A stretch of 17,057 bases of DNA from an uncultured Faecalibacterium sp. (GCA_934525405.1 CAKSZF010000026.1:1-17057); one strand, 5' to 3'. Shown: positions 1 through 6,584, numbered from the stretch's first letter. Translations and numbers: made by a program. The notes: a model not told the origin generated them from the letters alone.

Positions 1-2
1 AC

Positions 3-206
3 AAGCTGCTGCAAAAGCTGGACGAGGTGCTCAGCGACCGGGTGCACACCATCCGGGTGCTGCTGCCCTACGACAAGTTGGGGCTTGCCGCCCCCATGCG
101 GGAGCGCGGCAGCGTACAGGTGGAGGAATACCGAGAGGACGGGCTGTATCTGGAAGGCATCGTCAAAACCGAGGACCTGCACTGCTTTGAGGGCTATCTG
201 GTCTGA
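3..206 (+). CDS. hflX: GTPase HflX, C-terminal fragment (5' end outside window)
   Basis: The frame is open from the left edge and stops at TGA 204-206, leaving the last 67 residues of a larger protein. The visible part has the pattern of the HflX C-terminal domain: a short beta strand reading VLLPYDKLGL, then the MRERGSV helix end, then EYREDGLYLEG and a final strand ending FEGYLV. HflX is a ribosome-associated GTPase that binds the 50S subunit and splits or rescues stalled and heat-damaged ribosomes. The G domain and the N-terminal domain are not in the window, so the call rests only on the tail. The stop is followed directly by repeat copy A, whose hairpin may end the transcript. Confidence 0.75.
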   Translation, partial: KLLQKLDEVLSDRVHTIRVLLPYDKLGLAAPMRERGSVQVEEYREDGLYLEGIVKTEDLHCFEGYLV

Positions 207-215
207 TAGGCGCAT

Positions 216-345
216 ACGATTTAAATAGCCTCCGCTGCGCTCTGGCTATCATCAGCGGAATAGTATTTTGATATAGAGCAAGCCCGGAAAGTCTGCGGAC
301 TTTCCGGGCTTGCATTTTCACGGGTGGAGTCGTGACCGGAAACAG
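216..345 (+). repeat. Structured intergenic repeat, copy A
   Basis: This is one of three related intergenic elements in the window (B at 6830, C at 12355). All begin ACGATTT and share a CCTCCGC block. Copy A can form a crossing pair of stems: ATAGCC 225-230 with GGCTAT 244-249, and TCCGCT 231-236 with AGCGGA 254-259. It also has a perfect 16-bp hairpin (278-293 with 298-313) closed by a TGCG loop. The tail after the hairpin (TTTTCACGGGTGGAG...) is loosely shared with the other copies. The element starts 10 bases after the hflX stop. Borders are approximate. I do not recognise a named family. Confidence 0.7.
278..313 (+). terminator. Perfect 16-bp hairpin downstream of hflX
   Basis: Arms 278-293 and 298-313 are exact reverse complements with a four-base TGCG loop. 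Only a short T stretch (ATTTTCA) follows, so termination of hflX is plausible but the hairpin may be primarily part of the repeat element. Confidence 0.5.
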
Positions 346-403
346 CTGCTCTATGGGTCAAGTACGTTGTCTACCACTGTTTTTTCATAAATAAAAAGCC
401 CCA

Positions 404-441
404 ACAAACACAAAAACCCGCCTGGCAGCGGGCTTTTGTGT
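404..441 (-). terminator. Intrinsic terminator of the candidate small RNA
   Basis: On the minus strand the stem ACACAAAAGCCCGC (441-428) pairs with 421-408 across a six-base TGCCAG loop, with one mismatch in 14 pairs. The 3' arm itself ends in a T-rich tract (GGGTTTTTGTGTTTGTT) and a further GGGGCTTTTT follows. On the plus strand only four T residues follow the GC-rich part, so it points mainly leftward. Confidence 0.7.
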
Positions 442-518
442 ATAGAGGGGTGGGAAAGTATATAAAGTGGTGAATCTCAATATTATTGGCAGGCTTTTGT
501 ACATTGCGCTGCCTTGCA
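405..518 (-). ncRNA. Candidate small regulatory RNA, about 115 nt
   Basis: A complete short transcription unit lies on the minus strand: a consensus promoter (525-552), about 115 transcribed bases and a strong terminator (404-441). The 5' end is set at about 518, six to seven bases past the -10 box. The RNA can form a 5' hairpin (GGCAG 513-509 with CTGCC 492-488). A probably single-stranded middle follows, containing the C-rich run CTTTCCCACCCCTC (458-445), and then the terminator stem. The only ATG-led frame starts near the 5' end without a ribosome binding site and reads through the terminator, so coding looks unlikely. C-rich unpaired runs are typical of Gram-positive small RNAs that pair with Shine-Dalgarno sequences (RsaE/RoxS, FsrA); the match here is by analogy only. 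It is not 6S, SRP RNA or tmRNA as far as I can see. Confidence 0.5.
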
Positions 519-524
519 TGATGT

Positions 525-552
525 ATTATACCCGTTTTTCTTTTCTTGTCAA
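525..552 (-). promoter_or_regulatory. Perfect-consensus sigma-A promoter for the small RNA
   Basis: Minus strand reads TTGACA (552-547), a 16-base spacer, then TATAAT (530-525). Both boxes match the housekeeping consensus in all six positions. It fires away from the lrp-type gene; the two -35 boxes are separated by 33 bases (553-585). Confidence 0.8.
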
Positions 553-585
553 ACAAGATTTTCGGATTTTACTTTAAAATAATAC

Positions 586-614
586 TTTACTTTTTCACAA
601 AAACTTTATATAAT
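586..614 (+). promoter_or_regulatory. Promoter of the Lrp/AsnC-family gene
   Basis: TTTACT (586-591, four of six matches to TTGACA), a 17-base spacer, then a perfect TATAAT (609-614). It leaves a leader of roughly 110 bases before the ATG at 732. Confidence 0.6.
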
Positions 615-684
615 TAACATAGAATTTCAGAAACGAAATTTTATTCCATTTCTGTGGGTTTGCACAACATAAAAACTTTACTTT

Positions 685-699
685 CAGAAAATTTTATAC
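685..699 (+). promoter_or_regulatory. Possible Lrp-type operator in the leader
   Basis: CAGAAAATTTTATAC matches 12 of 15 positions of the E. coli Lrp consensus YAGHAWATTWTDCTR as I recall it. The block ACTTTACTTTCAGAAAATTTTATACAAT resembles the promoter block at 584-614, as an imperfect direct repeat. Autoregulation is common in this family, but the sequence is very AT-rich and chance matches are likely. Confidence 0.3.
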
Positions 700-731
700 A
701 ATCCAACATATTTTTGAAGGAGGCTCTTCTC

Positions 732-1172
732 ATGGACGATCTTGACCGCAAAATCCTCACCCTTCTGGCAAAAAACGCACGGATGCCCGTCAAAGAAATT
801 GCGGAGCAGGTGTCCCTTACCAGTCCGGCAGTCTCCAGCCGTATCCATAAGCTGGAAACGGACGGCATCATCAGCGGCTATACCGTCACGCTGAACCGTC
901 CGGCAGACCGGATGTATGTGGATGCGCTCATCAGCCTTTCAGTTGCCCCCTCCAAGCAGGATGCCTTTCTGGAGCTGCTGCAAAACAGCCGCGAGGTGCT
1001 GCAGTGCTACCACGTTACCGGTGCGTACACCTTTCTGGTCAAGGTCAGCTGCGGCAGCATGGCACAGCTGGAGCATCTGATTTTGCAGTTCCAGAAGCTG
1101 GGCACCACCAGCACCCAGATCATCCTGTCCACCCCGGTGAACCACGGCGATCTGGACGCTTTGATGCTGTAA
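732..1172 (+). CDS. Lrp/AsnC-family transcriptional regulator
   Basis: The protein has 146 residues, the usual length for the family. An N-terminal winged helix-turn-helix spans about residues 2-60 (LDRKILTLLAKNARMP, then the recognition region TSPAVSSRIHKLETDGII). A C-terminal ligand-sensing RAM domain spans about 62-140 and includes the GAYTFLVKV strand. Such proteins form octamers or similar assemblies, bind amino acids or related effectors and control amino-acid metabolism; the target and ligand cannot be read from the sequence. ATG 732 is chosen because GAAGGAGG (716-723) lies eight bases upstream and the protein then starts MDDLDRKI as family members do. A longer in-frame start at 654 would add 26 unrelated residues. 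The gene is divergent from the small RNA candidate and may control it. Confidence 0.88.
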   Translation: MDDLDRKILTLLAKNARMPVKEIAEQVSLTSPAVSSRIHKLETDGIISGYTVTLNRPADRMYVDALISLSVAPSKQDAFLELLQNSREVLQCYHVTGAYTFLVKVSCGSMAQLEHLILQFQKLGTTSTQIILSTPVNHGDLDALML

Positions 1173-1328
1173 GCGAGTGCTGTTCATAAAACTGTTACTT
1201 TTCCCTGCAATTTTGCGGTGCGGTGGTTCGTATCCAGAATAGCAGCCCAAAACCGGCACACACTACCTGTAACGTGTGCGCCCGGCTGCGCCTTCCACAC
1301 ACAGCACTATGAAAGGAATTGCAATACT

Positions 1329-1886
1329 ATGAAAAAATTCATCGCCGCCCTGCTGGCAGGGCTGACCCTGTTTACTCTGGTGGGCTGCTCCGGCGGCAGC
1401 AAGGCCGACAGCTCCACCCCCAAGGACTACTCCCAGATCATCCACGACGCCCGCAGCGACGAGGACAACGAGTACGATATGATCTTTACCAAGGGCGAGG
1501 ACGGCAAGTTTACCGCCATTGACGGTTACAGCGCCGAGTACGAGGCTGACCAGCTGGACGAGGAGATCCGGGACATCCTGATGCCCCTGCTGAACCTGGA
1601 GGATGACCAGTACACCGCCTTTGCCGCCAGCATTTCCAGCATGATGGTGCGCAGCTACGCCGTTGCCATCGTGAAGCCTGCCGAGGGCAAGACCGATGAG
1701 GTAAAGGCCGCACTGGAGGCCTACGTTGCCAGCGAGCAGCAATCCATGGAGCACTATCTGGAGGATCAGTACCTCGTGGCCAAGGCCGCTACCGTCACCG
1801 TAGCCCCCACCGGCGAAGTCATCCTTGTCTGCTGTGAGGGCAGCGATACCGTCCTTGCCAACATCAAAGCCGCTCTCGCAAAATAA
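1329..1886 (+). CDS. DUF4358-type lipoprotein
   Basis: The protein has 185 residues. It begins with a lysine pair and hydrophobic segment, then a lipobox LVGC with the acylated cysteine at residue 20, so it should be exported and anchored to the outer face of the membrane. A polar linker follows, and from about residue 45 a domain with the DUF4358 pattern: a central YAVAIVKPAEGKTDEVKAAL strand-helix, a second helix rich in Gln and Glu, and a final VILVCCEGSD strand. DUF4358 proteins are common in clostridia and have no known function. ATG 1329 is preferred over the in-frame start at 1218 because it gives a proper signal peptide and has GAAAGGA at 1311-1317. The 156 bases before it show no clear promoter. 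A strong terminator follows. Confidence 0.82.
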   Translation: MKKFIAALLAGLTLFTLVGCSGGSKADSSTPKDYSQIIHDARSDEDNEYDMIFTKGEDGKFTAIDGYSAEYEADQLDEEIRDILMPLLNLEDDQYTAFAASISSMMVRSYAVAIVKPAEGKTDEVKAALEAYVASEQQSMEHYLEDQYLVAKAATVTVAPTGEVILVCCEGSDTVLANIKAALAK

Positions 1887-1897
1887 TTTTCCCGCAT

Positions 1898-1950
1898 AAA
1901 CCCCGGCCTTTGCAGTATGTTTCATCTGCAACGGCCGGGGTTTGGTTTTT
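1898..1950 (+). terminator. Terminator shared by convergent lipoprotein and ABC permease genes
   Basis: Arms 1898-1915 and 1926-1943 pair with one mismatch (11 perfect pairs in AAACCCCGGCC/GGCCGGGGTTT plus six more) around a ten-base loop. GGTTTTT follows on the plus strand. On the minus strand it sits four bases past the permease stop region and also ends in TTT. Confidence 0.85.
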
Positions 1951-1954
1951 ATGC

Positions 1955-2773
1955 TTATTCCAGATCCAGCTTATTTTTCATCAGCCAGCTGGTAAGGACA
2001 AAATAGACTGCGCCGATCAGAATCGTTACAAGAAGGACGAGCCAGAGATTGCCGCTGGCGGAATAAGCCATCGGCATCGCTGCCACAGAGCCAACGATCA
2101 CCCGGATCCCGCCGCCTGCATCCAGTTTGCCCTGAATCAGCTGCAACAGGAAGAAGGCCAGAATGCTGGCAATCGTGGAATGGTTCCTGAACTGATGCCC
2201 GATCATGCAGGCGGCGTAGATACAGAGGATGAGGACTGCAACGCCCGCCAGACCAAGGACGATGATCCACGCCAGCTCGCTCCAGAATTCACCGCCGATG
2301 CTCTGGATCGCCTTCCAGCTGAATTTCAGGACATCGCCCCAGCCCGTCGTGATCGTCTCCCCATTGATGACCGTTTTGGAATCCTCGAAGGCGCACAGGC
2401 CGACCAGCATCAGAAGGACGGACAGGATCCCGACCACTCCGCTGCAGATCACCCAGACCATGCTGGAAATGAGTTTGGACGCAACCAGCTGCTCTGGATG
2501 GACCGGAAGGGTGTGCATGAGATAGCCCTCCCGCCCCAACAGATTTTTGGTGAACCGCTGGATGATCGTCACAATACAGACCACTCCGATGGCAACCCCG
2601 ATGGCAAAGTAGGCAAACATCAGGTATGCCCAGATCTGGCTGCTGCCATTGTCCCAGACTTCGTCCCGCATCGAGATCCCCATTGCCAGCGCAACCAGCA
2701 GCCAGACCAGATACAGGCCGCCATAGGTCCGTCCGGTCGCCCGGAATTCATACTTCAACAGATTTTTCAGCAT
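1955..2773 (-). CDS. ABC-2 type transporter permease
   Basis: The protein has 272 residues and about six membrane segments, near residues 18-34, 47-71, 100-127, 165-190, 198-214 and 242-262. The N-terminus MLKNLLKYEFRAT and the segment REGYLMHTLPV after the second helix are typical of ABC-2 permeases that pair with separate ATPases. It has no signal for a specific substrate. Its start overlaps the ATPase gene by seven bases, with GGAGG at 2785-2781 inside the ATPase gene, so translation of the two is probably coupled. In YtrA-controlled modules of Firmicutes such pairs export or protect against cell-envelope-active peptides, but that role is inferred from gene order only. Confidence 0.82.
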   Translation of the reverse strand: MLKNLLKYEFRATGRTYGGLYLVWLLVALAMGISMRDEVWDNGSSQIWAYLMFAYFAIGVAIGVVCIVTIIQRFTKNLLGREGYLMHTLPVHPEQLVASKLISSMVWVICSGVVGILSVLLMLVGLCAFEDSKTVINGETITTGWGDVLKFSWKAIQSIGGEFWSELAWIIVLGLAGVAVLILCIYAACMIGHQFRNHSTIASILAFFLLQLIQGKLDAGGGIRVIVGSVAAMPMAYSASGNLWLVLLVTILIGAVYFVLTSWLMKNKLDLE

Positions 2774-3465
2774 TTGAATACCTCCCGGAAATATGCGTCC
2801 ACGCTCATTCCCTCATTCTCACGGATCTCATCCACACTGCGGTGAGCAAAGACCGTTCCCTCTTTCAGGAAGATGGCCTCATCCAGCACCGGCTCGATAT
2901 CCTCGATCAGGTGGGTCGAGATGAGGACGGTCGCGTCCTTGCTGTAATTGGACAGGATGGTGTGCAGGATATAATCCCGTGCCGCCGGGTCCACGCCGCC
3001 GATGGGTTCATCCAGCAGATAGAGCCGGGCATTCCGGCTCATGGCAAGGATGAGCTGCACCTTTTCCCGGTTGCCCTTGGAAAGGGTCTTGAGGACGTCT
3101 TTGGGGGAAAGTTCCAGATTTGCCAGCATCTCATTCGCCCGGGCCGGATCGAAGTCCTTATAGAAGTCCCCAAACATCTTCACCAGCTGCTCTACCCGCA
3201 TCCAGCCGGGAAGCCAGTCGGCATCGGGCAGGTAGGATACGATCGCCTTGCTCTCCACGCCGGGCTTCATCCCGGCGATCCGGATGCTGCCGCTGTCAGG
3301 CTGCAGCAGACCGTTTGCCAGTTTGATCAGGGTGGTCTTGCCGCTGCCGTTCGGCCCCAGCAGGCCAACGATCTTCCCAAAGCCGATGTGCAGATCCACA
3401 CCGTCCAGCGCGGTTTTTGCGCCGTAGTGTTTTGTCAGCCCTTCACAGGTCAGAAGTTCACTCAT
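2767..3465 (-). CDS. ABC transporter ATP-binding protein
   Basis: The protein has 232 residues and all the main nucleotide-binding motifs: Walker A GPNGSGKTT (37-45), signature LSKGNREKV (128-136), Walker B LYLLDEP (148-154, Asp152 and Glu153) and the switch histidine in STHLIED (His185). The Q-loop position reads YLPD rather than YLPQ. It powers the six-helix permease encoded just downstream. ATG 3465 is chosen because it follows GAAAGGAGA (3482-3474) and gives a normal ABC start (MSELLTCEGLTKHYG). The frame extends upstream to 3582 but that part is out-of-frame GntR coding. It overlaps the end of the GntR gene by eight bases (ATGAGTGA). Confidence 0.9.
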   Translation of the reverse strand: MSELLTCEGLTKHYGAKTALDGVDLHIGFGKIVGLLGPNGSGKTTLIKLANGLLQPDSGSIRIAGMKPGVESKAIVSYLPDADWLPGWMRVEQLVKMFGDFYKDFDPARANEMLANLELSPKDVLKTLSKGNREKVQLILAMSRNARLYLLDEPIGGVDPAARDYILHTILSNYSKDATVLISTHLIEDIEPVLDEAIFLKEGTVFAHRSVDEIRENEGMSVDAYFREVFKC

Positions 3466-3835
3466 GATTCGGTTCTCCTTTCGTCTGACGGGCCAGCAAT
3501 TCGGCGACCTGCGCCGGGCTGTACCCGATGCCCCGCATCTTTTCCAGAAATTCTTCCGCGAACTTTTCCGCGGTCGCGGCACGCAATTGTTCGATCAACA
3601 TGGTATCCTCCGTCACATAGCGGCCCGCCGTCCGTTCGGTCCGGACAAGCCCCTCCGTTTCCAGCTGTGCCAGCGCACGCTGCATGGTATTCGGGTTCAC
3701 CCCTGCGGCTGCGGCCATATCCCGCACCGAGTCAAGATGTCCTCCGGGCGGGTATGTCCCCGCAAGGATCTTCGCCTTCAACCGCTCTACCAGCTGCGCA
3801 TAGATCGGACGGCTGGAATCAAATTGTTCACTCAT
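3458..3835 (-). CDS. GntR-family regulator, YtrA subfamily
   Basis: The protein has 125 residues. A GntR winged helix-turn-helix occupies about residues 8-77 (PIYAQLVERLKAKILAGTY, then SVRDMAAAAGVNPNTMQRAL and a wing ending GRYV). It is followed by only about 45 residues of helix, the short tail that marks the YtrA group, which lacks a large effector domain. These regulators usually repress their own operon with its ABC transporter genes. It is first in a three-gene overlapping set with the ATPase and permease. AGGGAGGG (3848-3841) lies five bases before the ATG. A consensus -35 box is found 70 bases upstream. Confidence 0.9.
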   Translation of the reverse strand: MSEQFDSSRPIYAQLVERLKAKILAGTYPPGGHLDSVRDMAAAAGVNPNTMQRALAQLETEGLVRTERTAGRYVTEDTMLIEQLRAATAEKFAEEFLEKMRGIGYSPAQVAELLARQTKGEPNHE

Positions 3836-3882
3836 CGTAGCCCTCCCTGCATTTTGTGTTTCTGTGTTAAGTGCCTAATACA

Positions 3883-3910
3883 ATAATACTCATTTTTCAG
3901 ATTGTGTCAA
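3883..3910 (-). promoter_or_regulatory. Promoter of the GntR-ABC operon with possible operator
   Basis: Minus strand: TTGACA (3910-3905), 16-base spacer, TATTAT (3888-3883). The hexamer GTATTA occurs twice, two bases apart, across the -10 region (GTATTATTGTATTA). A YtrA-type repressor could bind there, but this is a guess from position. Confidence 0.6.
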
Positions 3911-3994
3911 GGGGTTCATACAATTTTTTTAGCCAATTCTGTCACAGCTCCCCGGGCATTGCCTTGCAAACGAGGGCAGGCGTTATCCGAGAGG

Positions 3995-4023
3995 TTTGCA
4001 TTTTTGCGATAATATGATATACT
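3995..4023 (+). promoter_or_regulatory. Promoter of the glycosyltransferase gene
   Basis: TTTGCA (3995-4000), 17-base spacer, TATACT (4018-4023). It is followed by AGGAG (4045-4049) and the ATG at 4058, giving a short leader of about 30 bases. Confidence 0.5.
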
Positions 4024-4057
4024 CTCTCTGTAATTGACGAAAACAGGAGTAACTTTT

Positions 4058-5059
4058 ATGATAAAAGCGACCATCATTATCCCAAACATCAACGGCAAGG
4101 GCTGGCTGAAGGACTCCATCGAGTCCATCTACGCCCAGACCGAGCAGGATTTTGACCTGATCGTGGTGGACAACGGTTCCACCGATGAAAGTCTGGAACA
4201 AGCCCGCAGCTACTGTACCCGCCCCAACTTTACCCTGATTGAAAACGGGCGCAACACCGGCTTTTCCTACGCAGTGAATCAGGGCATTGCCCGGGCGCAG
4301 AGCAAATATGTGGTGCTGTTCAATAACGATGCCTTTGCCGAGCCGCAGTGGCTGGCTGAACTTTTGCGCACCGCCGATGCCGACCCAAAAATTTTTGCGG
4401 TACAAAGCCTGATGATCCGGCACTTTGAGCGGGAACTGGCCGATGATGCCGGGGACTATGTAACATGGATGGGCTTTGCCTGCAAGACCGGCGATGGCCG
4501 CCGCGCCAGCCGCTACACGAAACAAAAGCGCATCTTCTCGGCCTGCGGCGGCGCAGCGCTGTACCGCAAAAGCATTCTGGACGAGATCGGCGGCTTTGAC
4601 GAGCACTTTTTTGCCTACTTTGAGGACGTAGACCTGAGCTGGCGCGCCAACAATGCCGGTTACAAAAATGTACTCTGCCCCGCTGCCAAGTGCTACCACA
4701 TCTGCGGTGCCAGCACCGGCGCTGTGCGCTACAACGCCTTTAAAAGCCAGCAGAGCGGCCGCAACAGCATTCTGCTGCCGCTCAAAAACGAGCCGCTGCT
4801 GATGCTGGTACTCAACTTTATCCCGCTGGCGCTGGGCTATCTGCTCAAGTGCTACAAGTTCCACAAGCAGGGCTTTGGCGAGGCTTGGGACAAAGGCATG
4901 CACGAAGCCTTTGCCCTGCTCAAAGCGGGCAAGCTGGGCAAGCGTCCCTTCCGCCTGAAAGACCTGCCCAACTATATTCTGATGGAGCTGTGGATGATCT
5001 GGAACATGGTGCCCTACCTGTGGTATCGGCTGGTGGTGGTACGGTTTGATTTGAAATAA
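4058..5059 (+). CDS. Family 2 glycosyltransferase
   Basis: The protein has 333 residues. The GT-A fold of family 2 is visible in order: ATIIIPNINGKGWL at the N-terminus, IVVDNGSTD (35-43), the nucleotide-sugar region with LFNNDA (DxD position, 88-92), then GGFDEHFFAYFEDVDLSWR (178-196) with the acidic pair E189-D190 as likely catalytic base region. It resembles rhamnosyltransferases of the WbbL/RfbF type. Hydrophobic stretches near 245-264 and 307-328 suggest attachment to the inner face of the membrane. It probably adds a sugar to a surface polysaccharide, though no polysaccharide genes are near. ATG 4058 has AGGAG eight bases upstream; a TTG at 4034 would add eight residues and is less likely. 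The gene stands alone. Confidence 0.87.
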   Translation: MIKATIIIPNINGKGWLKDSIESIYAQTEQDFDLIVVDNGSTDESLEQARSYCTRPNFTLIENGRNTGFSYAVNQGIARAQSKYVVLFNNDAFAEPQWLAELLRTADADPKIFAVQSLMIRHFERELADDAGDYVTWMGFACKTGDGRRASRYTKQKRIFSACGGAALYRKSILDEIGGFDEHFFAYFEDVDLSWRANNAGYKNVLCPAAKCYHICGASTGAVRYNAFKSQQSGRNSILLPLKNEPLLMLVLNFIPLALGYLLKCYKFHKQGFGEAWDKGMHEAFALLKAGKLGKRPFRLKDLPNYILMELWMIWNMVPYLWYRLVVVRFDLK

Positions 5060-5068
5060 AACGTACAA

Positions 5069-5110
5069 AAAACACCCGACTGTGAAATCAAACTCACAGT
5101 CGGGTGTTTT
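5069..5110. terminator. Bidirectional terminator between convergent genes
   Basis: A perfect 17-bp stem (5069-5085 with 5094-5110) with an eight-base loop. Its ends are AAAA and TTTT, so it gives a T run in both directions. It lies 10 bases past the glycosyltransferase stop and 11 bases past the stop of the convergent gene. Confidence 0.9.
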
Positions 5111-5120
5111 CATTTACATT

Positions 5121-6029
5121 TTACGCTGCGGTGCTGGCGGCATCCTCAGCGGCGGGGGCTTCTGCCACGGCGCTGTCAGCGCCCGTTTCTGCCTGCGCCT
5201 CCGGCTGCACAGCCGAGGCAGCAGCCGAATCTGCCGCAGCGGAATCTCCGGCAGTGGCCAGAATGGCGTCCTGCACATCGCTTTCTGCCATGGGCTCCGA
5301 CTGCGCGGCAGCGGAGCTTGCGGCGCTTTCGGGCTTGGTCTCGCTCTCGGTCAGGCCGGTCAGATACCAGCTGCCGCTCTGGCGCTCGAACAGGTAGTCC
5401 ATATATTTGGTGGGGGTGTCCGAGGAGGGATTGATGATGCTGTCATCCGCGCTGGCGGTGGGGATATAACCCACAGTGACGTGCAGCTTGCCGCTGCGCT
5501 TGAACAGCTTGACCACGGTGGCGCGGTAGTAGCCCACCGTACCGGTGATGGGGATCTTGTAGCACTGGGTGGTCTCGTCAAACTCGACGGTCATATCCTC
5601 CATATCAAAGCTGCGGTGGGTCAGCTTGAAGCCGGGGCCCAGCAGCTTTGCCAGATAGGCATCCACTTCCACCGAGGGCAGCAGCAGCTGCTCGGTCTCG
5701 GGGTCGGTGTTGTAGTTATCAAAGCTGCCCTGCGTCTCCTGAATACTGTACACACAGCCCCACACGGCTGCTTCCCGCAGGGTCAGGTCGTCGATGTTCT
5801 CAATGCCATCAAAGGGCATGGGGTCGAACAGTACCAGGCCTTCCAGCTTGTCCTCATATTCCTGCTTTTGTGCGGTATCGTCAAACAGGTTTGCCACAAG
5901 GCCCACACCGGCCCGCAGCACCGTGATAAACCCGATGAGCACCAGCACCGTGATCAGCAGACCCAAGGTCTGCCGCCAGCGGCGGCGCTTGATCCGGGCG
6001 TGTTCTTCCGGGGTGATCGTATTTTTCAT
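5121..6029 (-). CDS. Membrane-anchored protein of unknown function with Ala/Ser-rich tail
   Basis: I do not recognise the family. The 302-residue protein has a basic N-terminus (IKRRRWRQ), one hydrophobic helix at about 21-46, then a folded region at about 55-228 that should lie outside the cell. This part has a helix followed by several beta strands (CYKIPITGTVGYYRATVV, KLHVTVGYIP, GSWYLTGL), like an NTF2/SnoaL-type or DUF4829-like exported domain. The last 70 residues are a low-complexity tail made mainly of Ala, Ser, Glu, Asp and Pro. It shares a terminator with the glycosyltransferase but has its own promoter. GGGAG lies in the leader before the ATG. Confidence 0.7.
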   Translation of the reverse strand: MKNTITPEEHARIKRRRWRQTLGLLITVLVLIGFITVLRAGVGLVANLFDDTAQKQEYEDKLEGLVLFDPMPFDGIENIDDLTLREAAVWGCVYSIQETQGSFDNYNTDPETEQLLLPSVEVDAYLAKLLGPGFKLTHRSFDMEDMTVEFDETTQCYKIPITGTVGYYRATVVKLFKRSGKLHVTVGYIPTASADDSIINPSSDTPTKYMDYLFERQSGSWYLTGLTESETKPESAASSAAAQSEPMAESDVQDAILATAGDSAAADSAAASAVQPEAQAETGADSAVAEAPAAEDAASTAA

Positions 6030-6065
6030 TGGTCTGAGTCTCCCAAAGTTTTTTGTCTACCCAAC

Positions 6066-6095
6066 AGTATACCACATCCGGCCGCAGAGTGCAAA
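6066..6095 (-). promoter_or_regulatory. Promoter of the membrane-anchored protein gene
   Basis: Minus strand: TTTGCA (6095-6090), 18-base spacer ending TGG, then TATACT (6071-6066). The TG before the -10 box makes it an extended -10 promoter. It lies just past the stop of the ArsC-like gene. Confidence 0.5.
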
Positions 6096-6131
6096 ACCTG
6101 TACCGGTGGTTTTTTTGTGAAAGCAGGCTTT

Positions 6132-6473
6132 TTATTCCCAGTCCTTCCATATCTCGGGCTGGTAGCCCACGGTGGCCTTGCGCCCGTTGCGCACGATGGG
6201 GGTCTTGAACAGCTGCTGGTTTTCAAACAGCTTGTCCTCCTTCTGCCAGTCCACCAGCGCATCCAGCAGCGCAAGGGTCTGCTTATCCTTTGCCGCCGGA
6301 TTTACCAGCGCTTCCCAGCCGCCCAAGGCGCGCGCCACGTTATCAAACTCGCCCCGGCTCATGCCCTTTTCCTTCAGGTCGATCATCTGGAACTTTATGC
6401 CGCGCTCCTTGAAATAGCGCTGCGCCTTTTTGGTATCAAAGCACTTGCTCGTGCCAAAGATCTGGATATTCAT
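6132..6473 (-). CDS. ArsC/Spx-family thioredoxin-fold protein
   Basis: The protein has 113 residues, the normal length for the arsenate reductase (ArsC)/YffB/Spx group. The N-terminus reads NIQIFGTSKCFDTKKAQRYF with the active-site Cys at 11. The Spx-type CxxC is absent (C-F-D-T), so it is not a classical Spx redox switch. The cis-proline motif TPIVRNGRK precedes the C-terminal segment VGYQPEIWKDW, as in this family. Members called arsenate reductase family are often not tied to arsenic, and no ars genes are near, so a thiol-redox role is as likely as arsenate reduction. AGGAGGA lies before the ATG. It is divergent from the ferredoxin gene. Confidence 0.85.
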   Translation of the reverse strand: MNIQIFGTSKCFDTKKAQRYFKERGIKFQMIDLKEKGMSRGEFDNVARALGGWEALVNPAAKDKQTLALLDALVDWQKEDKLFENQQLFKTPIVRNGRKATVGYQPEIWKDWE

Positions 6474-6584
6474 CTTATCTCCTCCTGCCGGTTCCCGGCG
6501 GTCTTATTGTACCACACCGCAAACCGCTTGCATAGGCATAATTTGCGGCAAAACGGGCAATGCTTTCCGCAAGGAGGTGTTTGC

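Noticed and set aside
371..556. 61-residue minus-strand ORF
   Set aside because: Its start codon lies upstream of the -10 box of the promoter at 525-552, the end overlaps a terminator stem, and the product has no recognisable pattern.
654..731. N-terminal extension of the Lrp-type regulator
   Set aside because: The extra 26 residues are AT-rich leader sequence; the strong ribosome binding site at 716-723 serves ATG 732.
1173..1328. Search for a promoter or riboswitch before the lipoprotein gene
   Set aside because: No convincing -35/-10 pair or conserved structure was found; nothing to report beyond the ribosome binding site.
2626..3840. 404-residue plus-strand ORF opposite the GntR-ABC operon
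   Set aside because: It is a shadow of three well-supported minus-strand genes with low-complexity, Pro/Arg-rich product.
3916..4128. 70-residue minus-strand ORF over the glycosyltransferase start
   Set aside because: It overlaps the promoter and the well-supported start of the glycosyltransferase and lacks a ribosome binding site.
6093..6117. Weak hairpin AAAACC/GGTTTT with T run after the ArsC-like gene
   Set aside because: The stem is only six pairs, and the T run is on the strand opposite to the gene; it overlaps the -35 box of the next gene.
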